In this document: positions 14,634-23,635 of the stretch, piece after piece
How the letters are laid out: each line of letters starts with the position of its first letter
Position numbering within the stretch: position 1 is the first letter of the stretch
Assembly (NCBI GenBank): GCA_022510545.1
Contig: JAFLTG010000008.1
Span: 1 to 58,977 of the forward strand
Length of the DNA stretch: 58,977 bases
Source: Lachnospiraceae bacterium
GTDB taxonomy: Bacteria > Bacillota > Clostridia > Lachnospirales > Lachnospiraceae
Direction: 5' to 3'
The notes under the pieces: generated by a model
The model's input: the letters and a program-made list of their open reading frames with translations, nothing else
Databases searched by the model: none
Told to the model about the DNA's origin: nothing
Made by a program: the position numbers and the translations under genes

Positions 14634-15809
14634 ATGAAAAAGAAAACTTTAGCACTTTTATTAACGGCAGCAACTATGGCTGCGACACTTGCAGGCTGCG
14701 GATCTAATGCAGCAGACGGAAATTCGTCAAATAATACACAGACAGAGGCTAACACAGCAGACAACAGCACACAGGCTGATGCAGGCTCACAGGCGGATAA
14801 TCAGGATACTGCTTCTACAGGAGGCGAAGAGCAGCCGGTAGGCGGAGACCATGATAGTGCAAGCTACAAAGTTGGTATCGTACAGTATGTAGATGATGCT
14901 TCCTTGAACCAGATTGTGGCTGCAGTTCAGGCGCAGCTGGATGCAAAGGGCGCTGAGCTTGGAATAGAGTTTGATTATGCGGATTATACCTATAACGGTC
15001 AGGCTGATTCCACAGTTATGAACCAGATTGCTACAGATCTTATTGCTTCCGATGTTGATATTATTGTTCCGGTGGCAACACCAACTGCTATGGTAATGCA
15101 GAATGCAACGGCGGAGAACCCAAGGGATGACGGAAGTTTGATTCCGGTAGTATTCTCGGCTGTATCTGACCCTGTAGGAGCAGGTCTTGTGGATAACATG
15201 GCCGCACCCGGGTCTAACATAACAGGAACATCAGATATGCTTGATACCAATGCAATTTTTGATTTAATGCTTGCAGCTAATCCGGATATTTCAAAAGTAG
15301 GACTTCTTTATGATAAAAGTCAGGATTCCTCAACTGCAGCCATTGCGGATGCAAAGGATTACTGTGAGGACAAAGGAATAGAGGTAGTTGAAAAGACTGG
15401 TACCAACAACGGTGAAATCTCACTTGCTGCAGATGCACTGGTTGCCGCAGGAGTTGATGCAATTTTTACACCCACCGATAATAATGTAATGACAGCAGAG
15501 CTTGCAATCTATGAAAAATTCATAGATGCAAAAGTTCCCCACTATGCCGGAGCCGATTCCTTTGCACTTAACGGAGCTTTTATGGGCTATGGCGTAAACT
15601 ATGAAGAACTTGGAACTGCCACTGCAGATATGGTAGTGGAAATACTGGTAAACGGTGCAGACCCGGCTTCTACGGCAGTTGTAACTCAGGATAACGGTAT
15701 TGCAACGGTAAATACCGAGACCGCTGAAGCTATTGGCTTGGATTACAGTATGTTTGCGGATATGTGTTCAAAATTAGTTGAAATTCAGACTGCTGAGGAG
15801 TTTCAATAA
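14634..15809 (+). CDS. trpX: tryptophan ABC transporter substrate-binding lipoprotein
   Basis: 391 residues. A lipoprotein signal ends in LAGC (Cys22), followed by a Ser/Thr/Asn/Gln-rich linker to about residue 75 and an ABC_sub_bind-type domain (SYKVGIVQYVDDASLNQIV, LIASDVDIIVPVATPTAMVMQ, VFSAVSDPVGAGLV, AIFTPTDNNVM, GAFMGYGVNYEELG). The frame extends into the T-box terminator, but AGGAGGAAATATT places the start at ATG 14634. Membrane-anchored outside the cell, it binds the ligand for the permease at 15824. Tryptophan as ligand is inferred from the TGG specifier in the leader and the known trpXYZ association. Confidence 0.88.
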   Translation: MKKKTLALLLTAATMAATLAGCGSNAADGNSSNNTQTEANTADNSTQADAGSQADNQDTASTGGEEQPVGGDHDSASYKVGIVQYVDDASLNQIVAAVQAQLDAKGAELGIEFDYADYTYNGQADSTVMNQIATDLIASDVDIIVPVATPTAMVMQNATAENPRDDGSLIPVVFSAVSDPVGAGLVDNMAAPGSNITGTSDMLDTNAIFDLMLAANPDISKVGLLYDKSQDSSTAAIADAKDYCEDKGIEVVEKTGTNNGEISLAADALVAAGVDAIFTPTDNNVMTAELAIYEKFIDAKVPHYAGADSFALNGAFMGYGVNYEELGTATADMVVEILVNGADPASTAVVTQDNGIATVNTETAEAIGLDYSMFADMCSKLVEIQTAEEFQ

Positions 15810-15823
15810 GAGTGAGGGATTAA

Positions 15824-16777
15824 ATGAGTTCTATATTTACACTGTCAATTTTACAAAGCGCACTGGAACTTGGCTGTATTTATTCGCTGGTTGCGCTGGC
15901 ATTGTTTATATCTTTTAGCATATTAAATATTGCGGACTTATCCACCGACGGCTGCTTCACCTTGGGGTGTGCGGTTGGTGCAATGGTCACGATATCAGGA
16001 CATCCGTTTTTTGCGCTTTTTGCGGCTATGGGAGCGGGGATATGTTCAGGCTTTGTTACGGCATTTTTACAGACCAGAATGGGAGTACCTTCCATTCTGG
16101 CCGGTATAATAGTCAATACAGGACTGTATACGGTCAATATAGCGGTTATGGGCTTTTCATCCAATGTCAATCTTTTTGCCTGTGACACGATTTTCAGCTT
16201 GGCAAAAGAAAAGATATCGGCATCATGGTACAATAGCTGGTATAAATTTTTGATCGTGTTTGTAATCGTACTTATTATAGGGATACTGCTGGCCTGGTTT
16301 TTAAATACAAGGCTTGGTTTATCCATTCGTGCCACAGGCGATAATGAATATATGGTGCGCGCATCAAGTATTAATCCCCTTTTTATGATTACGGTAGGAC
16401 TTTGTGTGGCAAATGCACTGACAGCGCTTTCAGGAGCGATTCTTGGACAGTATCAGAAATCCTGCGATATTAATCTGGGAACCGGTATGGTGACAATCGC
16501 GCTTGCAAGCCTGATCATAGGTGAAACTCTCATCGGAAAAGGCAGTGTGCTTAGAAAAGTAATTGGTGTCGTGCTTGGAAGCTGTCTTTACCGCTTTATA
16601 GTGGCATTGGCACTTAGAATGAATGTACCGGCGGAGGCACTGAAACTGGTTTCCGCAATTATCGTTGCAGTAGCGATAGCCTTCCCCTACTTAAAGGATA
16701 AAGCTTATTTTTACAAACAAAAAAATACGATAATCCGTGCAAACAAAAAAGGGGGTGAAGTTGATGCTGACAATTAA
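15824..16777 (+). CDS. trpY: tryptophan ABC transporter permease
   Basis: 317 residues with about eight to nine hydrophobic segments and the BPD_transp_2 (branched-chain/sugar-type) pattern: LADLSTDGCFTLGCAVGA near residues 35-53, RATGDNEYMVRASSIN near 175 and LASLIIGETLIGKGS near 230. It starts 14 bases after trpX with GAGTGAGGG and overlaps the ATPase gene by 14 bases. A single permease gene implies a homodimeric channel. Its role in tryptophan import follows from the operon context. Confidence 0.88.
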   Translation: MSSIFTLSILQSALELGCIYSLVALALFISFSILNIADLSTDGCFTLGCAVGAMVTISGHPFFALFAAMGAGICSGFVTAFLQTRMGVPSILAGIIVNTGLYTVNIAVMGFSSNVNLFACDTIFSLAKEKISASWYNSWYKFLIVFVIVLIIGILLAWFLNTRLGLSIRATGDNEYMVRASSINPLFMITVGLCVANALTALSGAILGQYQKSCDINLGTGMVTIALASLIIGETLIGKGSVLRKVIGVVLGSCLYRFIVALALRMNVPAEALKLVSAIIVAVAIAFPYLKDKAYFYKQKNTIIRANKKGGEVDADN

Positions 16778-17567
16778 GAATGTCTCCAAAACATTTAATC
16801 CGGGTACGGTAAATGAAAAAAAGGCGCTTGATAAGGTGAACCTTAAACTTGAAGATGGTGATTTTGCAACGATTGTAGGCAGCAACGGAGCAGGGAAATC
16901 CACCCTTTTTAATGCGATTACGGGTAATTTTTATGTGGATGAAGGACAGATTATATTAGATGGTGAAAATATTACCTACAAGAAAGAATATCTAAGAAGT
17001 AAGGTAATAGGACATCTTTTTCAGGACCCGCTTAAAGGTACCGCACCGCATATGACAATTGAGGAAAATATGGCGCTTGCGTATCTTAGGGCATCTACTG
17101 CAAGGCATGCATATTTCAGTCGGATAAACAGTAAGGAAAAGCAGAAGTTCAGGGAACAGCTGTCCTTATTGAATATGGGGCTGGAGAATAGGATGAAACA
17201 GCCGGTGGGACTGCTTTCCGGCGGTCAGAGACAGGCGCTTACACTGCTTATGGCAACTATGGTGACGCCTAAAATACTTCTGCTTGACGAGCATACTGCG
17301 GCACTTGACCCGGCAACGGCGGCCAAGGTGTTGGAGCTGACTAAAGAGATTATTGCCAAGAGGAAGATTACCTGTCTGATGGTTACACACAATATGCATC
17401 AGGCGCTTGAGATGGGAAACAGGACTCTTATGATGGATGGCGGAAATATAGTGCTGGATGTCAAAGGAGAAGAAAGAGAGCAGCTGACGATAGATGACCT
17501 GCTTAAGCAGTTTCAGATATGTGCGGGCAGACAGCTTGATAATGACAGGATATTGTTGTCTAGATAG
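16764..17567 (+). CDS. trpZ: tryptophan ABC transporter ATP-binding protein
   Basis: 267-residue ATPase. Walker A GSNGAGKS (about residues 40-47), Q-loop HLFQDP near 89, signature LLSGGQRQ near 149, Walker B ILLLDEHT near 172 with His replacing the usual Pro after DE, which is common in this transporter group, and the switch histidine in VTHNMHQA. A longer frame from 16737 is rejected because GGGGGTGAAG precedes ATG 16764. It drives import through the permease it overlaps. Confidence 0.88.
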   Translation: MLTIKNVSKTFNPGTVNEKKALDKVNLKLEDGDFATIVGSNGAGKSTLFNAITGNFYVDEGQIILDGENITYKKEYLRSKVIGHLFQDPLKGTAPHMTIEENMALAYLRASTARHAYFSRINSKEKQKFREQLSLLNMGLENRMKQPVGLLSGGQRQALTLLMATMVTPKILLLDEHTAALDPATAAKVLELTKEIIAKRKITCLMVTHNMHQALEMGNRTLMMDGGNIVLDVKGEEREQLTIDDLLKQFQICAGRQLDNDRILLSR

Positions 17568-17588
17568 AGTTGAACGAGGGGTTTTACT

Positions 17589-19253
17589 ATGGTTACTCTG
17601 TATGGAAAGAGCGTATTTAAGGATATCTGCATAGGAAAGATTCATTATTATGACCAGGATGAGCCAAGGATAGAGCGGTACAATACAGATAATCCCGAAA
17701 AAGAAATAGAACTTTATAGAGAGGCAAATAAAAAGGCGGTTTCACAGCTAAAATCATTGTATGACAAGGCTTTAGCGGATATCGGTGCAGAAAACGCCGC
17801 TATTTTTGACGCACACCGGATGATACTTGAGGATGGTGAGTTCATAAAGTCTGTAGAGAAAATGATAGCTGATGAAAAGATTAATGCCGCATATGCGGTA
17901 TGGCAGACCGGGAAAAAGTTTGCCGGGATGTTTCAGGAAATGGACAGCAGCTATATGAAAGAGCGTGCCTCGGATATAGAGGACGTATCAGGGAGAGTAA
18001 TAAGGCTGATTTCTGATAAAGATAAAGCCGGTCAGGATATAAACGATGCAGATAAATTAATAAAGCTGGACGAACCCGCCATATTGGCGGCCAGAAACCT
18101 TACTCCGTCCGATACGATTCGTTTTCCCGGAGACAAGCTTCTTGGGTTTATGCTGGAACAGGGTTCACCGGATTCTCACACATCTATTCTGGCAAAAAGT
18201 ATGGCAATTCCTGCAATTGTTTCAATTGAAAGCATTGAAGGGCTTAAACCGTATGATGGACATACGGCTATTCTGGATGGTGAAAACGGAGTGGCTTATA
18301 TAGATCCTGATGAAGAAATGTATTCGGAATACCGTGAAAAAATTAATAAAATACAAAAACGAAAGAAGGAACTGAATACTTTAAAAGGTAAAGAAAGCAT
18401 AACTCTCGATGGAAAAAAGATACGTCTGTATGCAAATGTCGGAAATTTGCGGGATGTTGAAGCCGCTATTATGAATGATGCAGAGGGCATAGGACTTTTC
18501 AGAAGCGAGTTCTTATATCTTGAGAATAACGATTTTCCCACAGAAGAACATCAATTTAATGTATACAGACAGGTTCTTGAAAAAATGGGTGATAAAAAGG
18601 TTATTATCAGGACACTGGATATAGGAGCGGATAAGAAAGCCGATTATTTCAGGCTGGAAGATGAAGAAAACCCGGCGCTTGGGTATAGGGCTGTCAGAAT
18701 ATGTATAAGCAGACCGGAAATTCTTAAAACACAGCTTAGAGCGTTATACAGAGCAGGAATATACGGAAATCTGTCAATATTGATACCGATGATAATTGCA
18801 CCGGAAGAAATCCTGATGGTCAGGGAAATAGCGGGACAGGTTAAAAGTGAGCTTAAGCAGGAAGGAATAGCCTATAAAGAAGAGGTAGAGATAGGTGTTA
18901 TGATAGAAACCCCGGCAGCAGCGCTTATAAGCGATAAACTGGCTAAGGAAGCGGATTTTTTCAGCATCGGAACTAACGATTTGAGTCAGTATACACTGGC
19001 GATAGACAGACAGAACCGAAATGTTCAGCCTTTTTTTAATCCTCATCATGATGCAATATTTAAACTTATAGAGATGTCTGCGGAAGCTATCCATAAGGAA
19101 GGTAAGTGGATAGGCGTCTGTGGAGAGCTTGGTGCGGATACCGAGGTTACGGAAAGACTGATAAAAATGGGAATTGATGAGCTTAGCGTATCGCCAGGTG
19201 TACTTCTAGAGATTCGGGAAAAAATCAGAGAAAGCTCAAGTGGAGAATCTTGA
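17589..19253 (+). CDS. ptsI: PTS enzyme I (phosphoenolpyruvate-protein phosphotransferase)
   Basis: 554 residues, near the usual 570. Enzyme I takes phosphate from PEP and passes it to HPr. Domain order: HPr-binding helical domain (about 30-140), swivelling His domain with QGSPDSHTSILAKSMAIPAI (active His near residue 198) and the PEP-binding barrel with RSEFLYL, RTLDIGADK, GYRAVRI, IGVMIETPAA, SIGTNDL and catalytic Cys in GVCGELGAD. The active-site loop GSPDSHTSI differs from the common GGRTSHSAI, so this may be a paralogue rather than the general enzyme I. No HPr gene is adjacent; it follows the tryptophan transporter by 21 bases. Confidence 0.88.
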   Translation: MVTLYGKSVFKDICIGKIHYYDQDEPRIERYNTDNPEKEIELYREANKKAVSQLKSLYDKALADIGAENAAIFDAHRMILEDGEFIKSVEKMIADEKINAAYAVWQTGKKFAGMFQEMDSSYMKERASDIEDVSGRVIRLISDKDKAGQDINDADKLIKLDEPAILAARNLTPSDTIRFPGDKLLGFMLEQGSPDSHTSILAKSMAIPAIVSIESIEGLKPYDGHTAILDGENGVAYIDPDEEMYSEYREKINKIQKRKKELNTLKGKESITLDGKKIRLYANVGNLRDVEAAIMNDAEGIGLFRSEFLYLENNDFPTEEHQFNVYRQVLEKMGDKKVIIRTLDIGADKKADYFRLEDEENPALGYRAVRICISRPEILKTQLRALYRAGIYGNLSILIPMIIAPEEILMVREIAGQVKSELKQEGIAYKEEVEIGVMIETPAAALISDKLAKEADFFSIGTNDLSQYTLAIDRQNRNVQPFFNPHHDAIFKLIEMSAEAIHKEGKWIGVCGELGADTEVTERLIKMGIDELSVSPGVLLEIREKIRESSSGES

Positions 19254-19336
19254 TTTAATGGGAAATGTTTAATTTAAAGAAGTAAACGATGAGCATTAAT
19301 ATTTGGTATCAAGGTTTTTTTAGGAGAGAAATTCGT

Positions 19337-20677
19337 ATGGAACAGATTACAATATTTGATTCTATGCCGGACAATTCAGGAAAAATGATTCCACTGGCAA
19401 GTCGCCTTCGCCCGCAGAAACTTGAAGACTTCATTGGACAGGAGCATTTGCTCGGGCAGGGAAAGATGCTAAGGCAGCTTATAGAGAAGGATCAGATTTC
19501 CTCAATGATATTCTGGGGACCTCCGGGAGTCGGCAAGACAACGCTGGCAGGGATTATCGCTGAAAGAACTAAGGCAGATTTTATAAACTTCAGCGCAGTA
19601 ACAAGCGGAATCAAGGAAATAAAGGAAGTTATGAATCAGGCTGATTTAAGCCGCAGGATGGGTGTCAGGACTGTGCTTTTTGTAGACGAAATACATCGCT
19701 TTAATAAGGCACAGCAGGACGCCTTTTTGCCTTTTGTGGAAAAGGGCAGCATTCTCCTTATCGGAGCAACCACGGAAAATCCTTCATTTGAGATTAATGC
19801 GGCACTTCTTTCAAGGTGCAAAGTATTCGTACTCAAAGCATTGGAGGAAAATGACCTTATACACCTTCTACACAACGCACTGCAGAATCCGGCAGGTTTT
19901 GCAGGTCAAAGGATAGAGATAAAAGAGGAACAGCTAAAGGCAATCGCCGTTTTTGCAAACGGTGATGCCAGAATGGCGTTAAATACTCTGGAAATGGCGG
20001 TTCTAAACGGCGAAATTACGCCGGAAGGCAGTATTGTCGTCACAGATGAGGGACTTTCCCAGTGTATTAACCGCAAATCGCTTATGTATGATAAGGCGGG
20101 AGAAGAGCATTATAACATTATCTCAGCCCTGCACAAATCTATGCGCAACAGCGACCCTGATGCCGCAATATACTGGATGTGCCGTATGCTGGAAGGCGGC
20201 GAAAATCCGCTTTATATCGCAAGAAGACTCATACGTTTTGCCAGTGAGGATATAGGCATGGCGGACAGCAATGCGTTGACTGTTGCGGTCAATGCATATC
20301 AGGCCTGTCATTTTCTAGGGATGCCGGAATGTGACGTGCATTTGACGCATGCAGTGACTTATCTTGCAATGGCGCCTAAGTCCAATGCACTTTATATGGC
20401 GTGCGAGAGATGTAAGGATGATGTTATGAATAAGGTTGCGGAACCGGTGCCGCTGCAGCTAAGGAATGCACCTACCAAGCTGATGAAGGAGTTGGATTAT
20501 GGTGCCGGGTATCAGTATGCACATAATACGGAAGAGAAGATTACTGATATGGAGTGTTTTCCGGAGTCGATGCGTGGAACAAGATATTATTTCCCGACCG
20601 GGCAGGGGGATGAGGCTGAGGTTCGGGATAGGCTGGATGAGATTTTGGAATGGAAGAGGGGAGAACGAGAAGAGTGA
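19337..20677 (+). CDS. rarA: replication-associated recombination protein A (AAA ATPase)
   Basis: 446 residues, the normal RarA/MgsA length. The clamp-loader-like ATPase acts at stalled replication forks. N-terminal LASRLRPQKLEDFIGQEHLL, Walker A GPPGVGKT (about residues 57-64), Walker B VLFVDEIHRFNKAQQDAFLP, sensor 1 GATTENPSFE, then the helical C-terminal tetramerisation domain containing RFASEDIGMAD and YQYAHN. The frame opens at 19289, but TAGGAGAGAA at 19321 favours ATG 19337. Its 3' end overlaps a minus-strand fragment ORF by 91 bases. Confidence 0.93.
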   Translation: MEQITIFDSMPDNSGKMIPLASRLRPQKLEDFIGQEHLLGQGKMLRQLIEKDQISSMIFWGPPGVGKTTLAGIIAERTKADFINFSAVTSGIKEIKEVMNQADLSRRMGVRTVLFVDEIHRFNKAQQDAFLPFVEKGSILLIGATTENPSFEINAALLSRCKVFVLKALEENDLIHLLHNALQNPAGFAGQRIEIKEEQLKAIAVFANGDARMALNTLEMAVLNGEITPEGSIVVTDEGLSQCINRKSLMYDKAGEEHYNIISALHKSMRNSDPDAAIYWMCRMLEGGENPLYIARRLIRFASEDIGMADSNALTVAVNAYQACHFLGMPECDVHLTHAVTYLAMAPKSNALYMACERCKDDVMNKVAEPVPLQLRNAPTKLMKELDYGAGYQYAHNTEEKITDMECFPESMRGTRYYFPTGQGDEAEVRDRLDEILEWKRGEREE

Positions 20678-20796
20678 AAAATGTGGCGCATTATCATAAG
20701 CTTGCAATCCAAGAGAATTTTTTTACGCCAATCTTCTTTTGTCCACTGATATGGTTCAGTTGGTTCGGGCACAAAATCTAAATTAATTTTGCTCAT
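20587..20796 (-). pseudogene. short ORF or gene remnant downstream of the Rpn-family gene
   Basis: 69-residue frame beginning MSKINLDFVPEPTEPYQWTK, with a very strong site AGGAGGGGAGATTAAAG ahead of the ATG at 20796, so the start looks genuine. The first 40 residues lie in intergenic DNA, but the last 30 are antisense to the end of rarA and have low-quality composition, as if a longer gene had been cut off. It is 23 bases after the Rpn-family gene on the same strand and may share its transcript. Family not recognised. Alternatively it is an intact small protein. Confidence 0.4.
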
Positions 20797-20819
20797 CTTT
20801 AATCTCCCCTCCTATGTAT

Positions 20820-21746
20820 TTACTTATGATTTTTTAAACGTTCAAGTTCTGCAGTAAGTTGCTTTATGGTGAAATCTTTTTCAGTGAGAGCTTCATCTTT
20901 TTGGGCAATAACCCCATCCATTTCAGCGATAACCTCATCCTTTTCCGCAATAATTCTATCCTTCTCCTCATTGCTGCGCTGGTAGTTGCGGATATCTTGC
21001 TGGTGTTCTATACTATCCTGACTGATTTTACGAACCCAATAGTCGGAATTCATATTATAAATAGTCTCAGATGCCTCATTTAAATACTCGTTATTAGCAG
21101 AAATCATCTTCAGTTCCTCCCACGTTTTAGCTTTGAAAAGACTAGCCCATTTGTCTATATTGTGCGCTTTGTCTTCTTCTGTAGCCAAGTCTATTCGAGA
21201 TAAGTTTACCACACTAAGGGTCATCTTGTCACTATAAACATGATGATTATTAACATTAATTAGTTTATAAGTTGCATAAAATTCCGGATATTCTTTGAAA
21301 AGAGTATAGTCTAAAAAGCCTATATGTATGACGGGTTTTAGGTTAATATAATCTTCACCGTGATTAAGTTGGTCAACGGAACGGCATAAATAGGTGATTG
21401 AACGTTCCGGCCAGTTGAGCTCATTTGAAACCTGCATTTCCAGATTGATAAAGGTATTGTTGTTAAGGGTTACATTGATGTCGAGACGGATTTCTTTGTT
21501 TGTAATGGACTTACCTAAAGGGATGGGATTGGTAATTTCGACTGAACGGACTTCAGATTCTTTAAGGTGAAGGAGGGAACAGATAAGACCGCGTAGGACT
21601 TTGTTGTTGGATTGTAGGACTGCACGAAACATATAGTCATTGGTCATTCCATATTGGATTTCACCGTGGGCGGTTTTAAAAGATGTTTTTAAGTCTGGTG
21701 GATTGACAGGTTTTGAGACCCGTTGAGTATTTTTGTTTTTGTTCAT
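20820..21746 (-). CDS. Rpn-family PD-(D/E)XK nuclease / putative transposase
   Basis: 308 residues. The nuclease core shows TNDYMFRAVLQ near residue 35, then RLDINVTLNNNTFINLEMQV near 95-114, giving the D-ExQ catalytic pattern of PDDEXK_2 (Rpn) proteins, and QLNHGEDYINLKPVIHIGFLDY, a conserved family strand. The C-terminal 60 residues are a heptad-like coiled coil with repeated EKDEVI/AQKDEAL units. Rpn proteins are RecA-independent recombination-promoting nucleases that often sit alone and multiply in genomes. No terminal inverted repeats were found around it, so it is not part of a recognisable insertion sequence. Confidence 0.82.
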   Translation of the reverse strand: MNKNKNTQRVSKPVNPPDLKTSFKTAHGEIQYGMTNDYMFRAVLQSNNKVLRGLICSLLHLKESEVRSVEITNPIPLGKSITNKEIRLDINVTLNNNTFINLEMQVSNELNWPERSITYLCRSVDQLNHGEDYINLKPVIHIGFLDYTLFKEYPEFYATYKLINVNNHHVYSDKMTLSVVNLSRIDLATEEDKAHNIDKWASLFKAKTWEELKMISANNEYLNEASETIYNMNSDYWVRKISQDSIEHQQDIRNYQRSNEEKDRIIAEKDEVIAEMDGVIAQKDEALTEKDFTIKQLTAELERLKNHK

Positions 21747-21901
21747 AGATGTGTTTTCCTTTCTTAATAAGACAGGAATCCTAGTTCCTGAATAGAATAA
21801 TTAGAATCCTAAGCGGATGTGTTCCGTAGGATAACGAAGTGTTGTTCATAATATATCATATGGAAGAGGTTTGATGCAATATTTTATTTTAAAATAATTC
21901 A

Positions 21902-21930
21902 GTCATAACTTGGACAACATTTCATATATT
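21902..21930 (+). promoter_or_regulatory. candidate sigma-E promoter of the spoIIIA operon
   Basis: GTCATAAC (21902-21909), a 13-base spacer and CATATATT (21923-21930) closely resemble the mother-cell sigma-E boxes GTCATATT and CATACAAT. It ends 20 bases before spoIIIAA. In Bacillus subtilis spoIIIA is transcribed by sigma-E, which fits. Confidence 0.55.
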
Positions 21931-21950
21931 GAGATAAGGGGGCGAGGGAG

Positions 21951-22919
21951 ATGCAGAAAGAAGAAATCCTACATATTTTTCCGGACTTCATGCGCTCCGC
22001 CTGGGAAAAAGTGGCCAAGCGGGCAGACGACTTGCAGGAAATCCGCCTGCGGGTCAACCAGCCTGTTACAGTACTTATGAATAACAGAGAATGGTTTCTT
22101 AAAGAGAGCGGAGATGTGAGCGAAGAAGTGGCGGAAGCGATGATAAGCAGCGAAAAGGAACTGGAAGCGGTACTTACGCATGTGTGTCATTATTCAATTT
22201 ATGCTTTTGCGGATGAAATCAGACAGGGATTTATGACAATTCCGGGCGGACACAGAATCGGGCTGTGCGGGCAGGTTATTTTGGAAGAACACAATCGGAT
22301 AAGAAATATAAAATACATACGTTATTTAAATATCCGCATTGCCCATGAGGTCAAAGGAGTATCCGATAAGGCGCTTCCCTTCCTGTATGATAACGGGGAA
22401 ATTCTAAATACACTTATAATTTCACCTCCGGGCTGCGGCAAGACAACTATGCTGCGTGATCTGGTACGTAACTTTTCCGAAGGGAATTCCTATGGCAAAG
22501 GCCGTAATGTGGGAGTGGTGGATGAAAGGTCGGAGATTGCGGGCAGTTATCTGGGGGTGCCGCAGAATGATATCGGAATACGGACCGATGTGTTGGATGC
22601 CTGTCCAAAGTGCGAGGGTATGATGATGCTTATCCGTTCGATGGCGCCTGAGGTGCTTGCGGTCGACGAGCTTGGGAGCATTCAGGATATTGAGGCAATG
22701 CATAATGCTATACGGTGCGGCTGTAAGCTGCTGGCTACAATTCACGGTTTTTCCATCGAAGAGGTAAGCGGCAAAGACTATATGAAAAATGTGATAAAAG
22801 AGCAGCTTTTTGAGCGATATATGCTGCTTGGAAAGAAAAATAACACATGTAATATTATTGGTATTTATGATAAAGAGAGGATATTATGCTCAAACTGGCA
22901 GGAATCGTCTTACTTATGA
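21951..22919 (+). CDS. spoIIIAA: stage III sporulation protein AA, ATPase
   Basis: 322 residues. This AAA/type II-IV secretion-like ATPase of the mother cell powers the SpoIIIA-SpoIIQ channel that supports the engulfed forespore. Walker A SPPGCGKT is near residue 157, preceded by the GHRIGLCGQV block near 103; the Walker B region is VLAVDELGS near 239, followed by LATIHG. The start ATG at 21951 follows GGGGGCGAGGGAG. It is the first gene of a complete eight-gene operon, in the canonical order, and overlaps spoIIIAB by 34 bases. Confidence 0.95.
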   Translation: MQKEEILHIFPDFMRSAWEKVAKRADDLQEIRLRVNQPVTVLMNNREWFLKESGDVSEEVAEAMISSEKELEAVLTHVCHYSIYAFADEIRQGFMTIPGGHRIGLCGQVILEEHNRIRNIKYIRYLNIRIAHEVKGVSDKALPFLYDNGEILNTLIISPPGCGKTTMLRDLVRNFSEGNSYGKGRNVGVVDERSEIAGSYLGVPQNDIGIRTDVLDACPKCEGMMMLIRSMAPEVLAVDELGSIQDIEAMHNAIRCGCKLLATIHGFSIEEVSGKDYMKNVIKEQLFERYMLLGKKNNTCNIIGIYDKERILCSNWQESSYL

Positions 22920-23404
22920 TGGGGTGCATCGGTCTCGGTATCAACAGGGTGTCCGATGAGAAAAAGCGTATTATTGAACTTCGGCAGATACGGAGAATGA
23001 TACTCAGAATGCAGAATGAAATGCGATACGGAAAGCGGACTTTGCCTGAAATCTGCCTGATAATGGGACAGTGTATGGAAGAGCCGTTTAAAGAAGCTTT
23101 TAATGATATTTTTGGCCGACTTGAAGAAAACGACGGAAGTATGCTTGATAATATCTGGAAAGAAAGACTTGACGAGTGTATGAGGTCTATGCCGCTTAAG
23201 GAAGAGGAAAAGGCGGTGTTGATTGACATTCCGAGGCAGCTTGGAATATTGGACGAGACTACTCAGGCGCAAAACATAGGACAATCTCTGGATATGATAG
23301 AAGAGCGCATACATCGCACTGAGTTGGAATATGAAAGTAAGAGTAAAGTAATTATGAGCATAAGCGTCATGGCAGGCTTATTTTTAACTATTATATTATT
23401 ATGA
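22886..23404 (+). CDS. spoIIIAB: stage III sporulation protein AB
   Basis: 172 residues, as expected. An N-terminal membrane segment (LAGIVLLMMGCIGLGI), a largely helical cytoplasmic or intermembrane part with charged stretches and a C-terminal hydrophobic segment (MSISVMAGLFLTIILL). It resembles the GspF-like membrane platform of type II secretion systems. Position between spoIIIAA and spoIIIAC, and overlap with the ATPase gene, support the call. Confidence 0.93.
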   Translation: MLKLAGIVLLMMGCIGLGINRVSDEKKRIIELRQIRRMILRMQNEMRYGKRTLPEICLIMGQCMEEPFKEAFNDIFGRLEENDGSMLDNIWKERLDECMRSMPLKEEEKAVLIDIPRQLGILDETTQAQNIGQSLDMIEERIHRTELEYESKSKVIMSISVMAGLFLTIILL

Positions 23405-23423
23405 CACACATGAGGGGGAAGAA

Positions 23424-23618
23424 ATGGGCATAAGTCTAATTTTTAGAATCGCAGCAGTCGGTATATTGGTTACAATGCTATGTCAGGTACTAAAACACAG
23501 CGGAAGAGACGAACAGGCATTCTTAGTAAGTCTTGCAGGTTTAATCCTGGTACTTACCTGGCTTGTACCATACATATACGACCTATTCATAATGATACAA
23601 GATCTATTTACAATTTAG
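23424..23618 (+). CDS. spoIIIAC: stage III sporulation protein AC
   Basis: 64 residues, the normal size, with two membrane helices (about 5-25 and 35-55) linked by KHSGRDEQAF, a pattern typical of SpoIIIAC. It is a small integral membrane component of the mother-cell side of the SpoIIIA-Q feeding-tube complex. GAGGGGGAAGAA precedes ATG 23424. Confidence 0.93.
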   Translation: MGISLIFRIAAVGILVTMLCQVLKHSGRDEQAFLVSLAGLILVLTWLVPYIYDLFIMIQDLFTI

Positions 23619-23635
23619 CAGGAGGCAGACTGTGC

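Noticed and set aside
20820-21746. Complete insertion sequence around the Rpn-family gene
   Set aside because: No terminal inverted repeats or target duplications found on either side.
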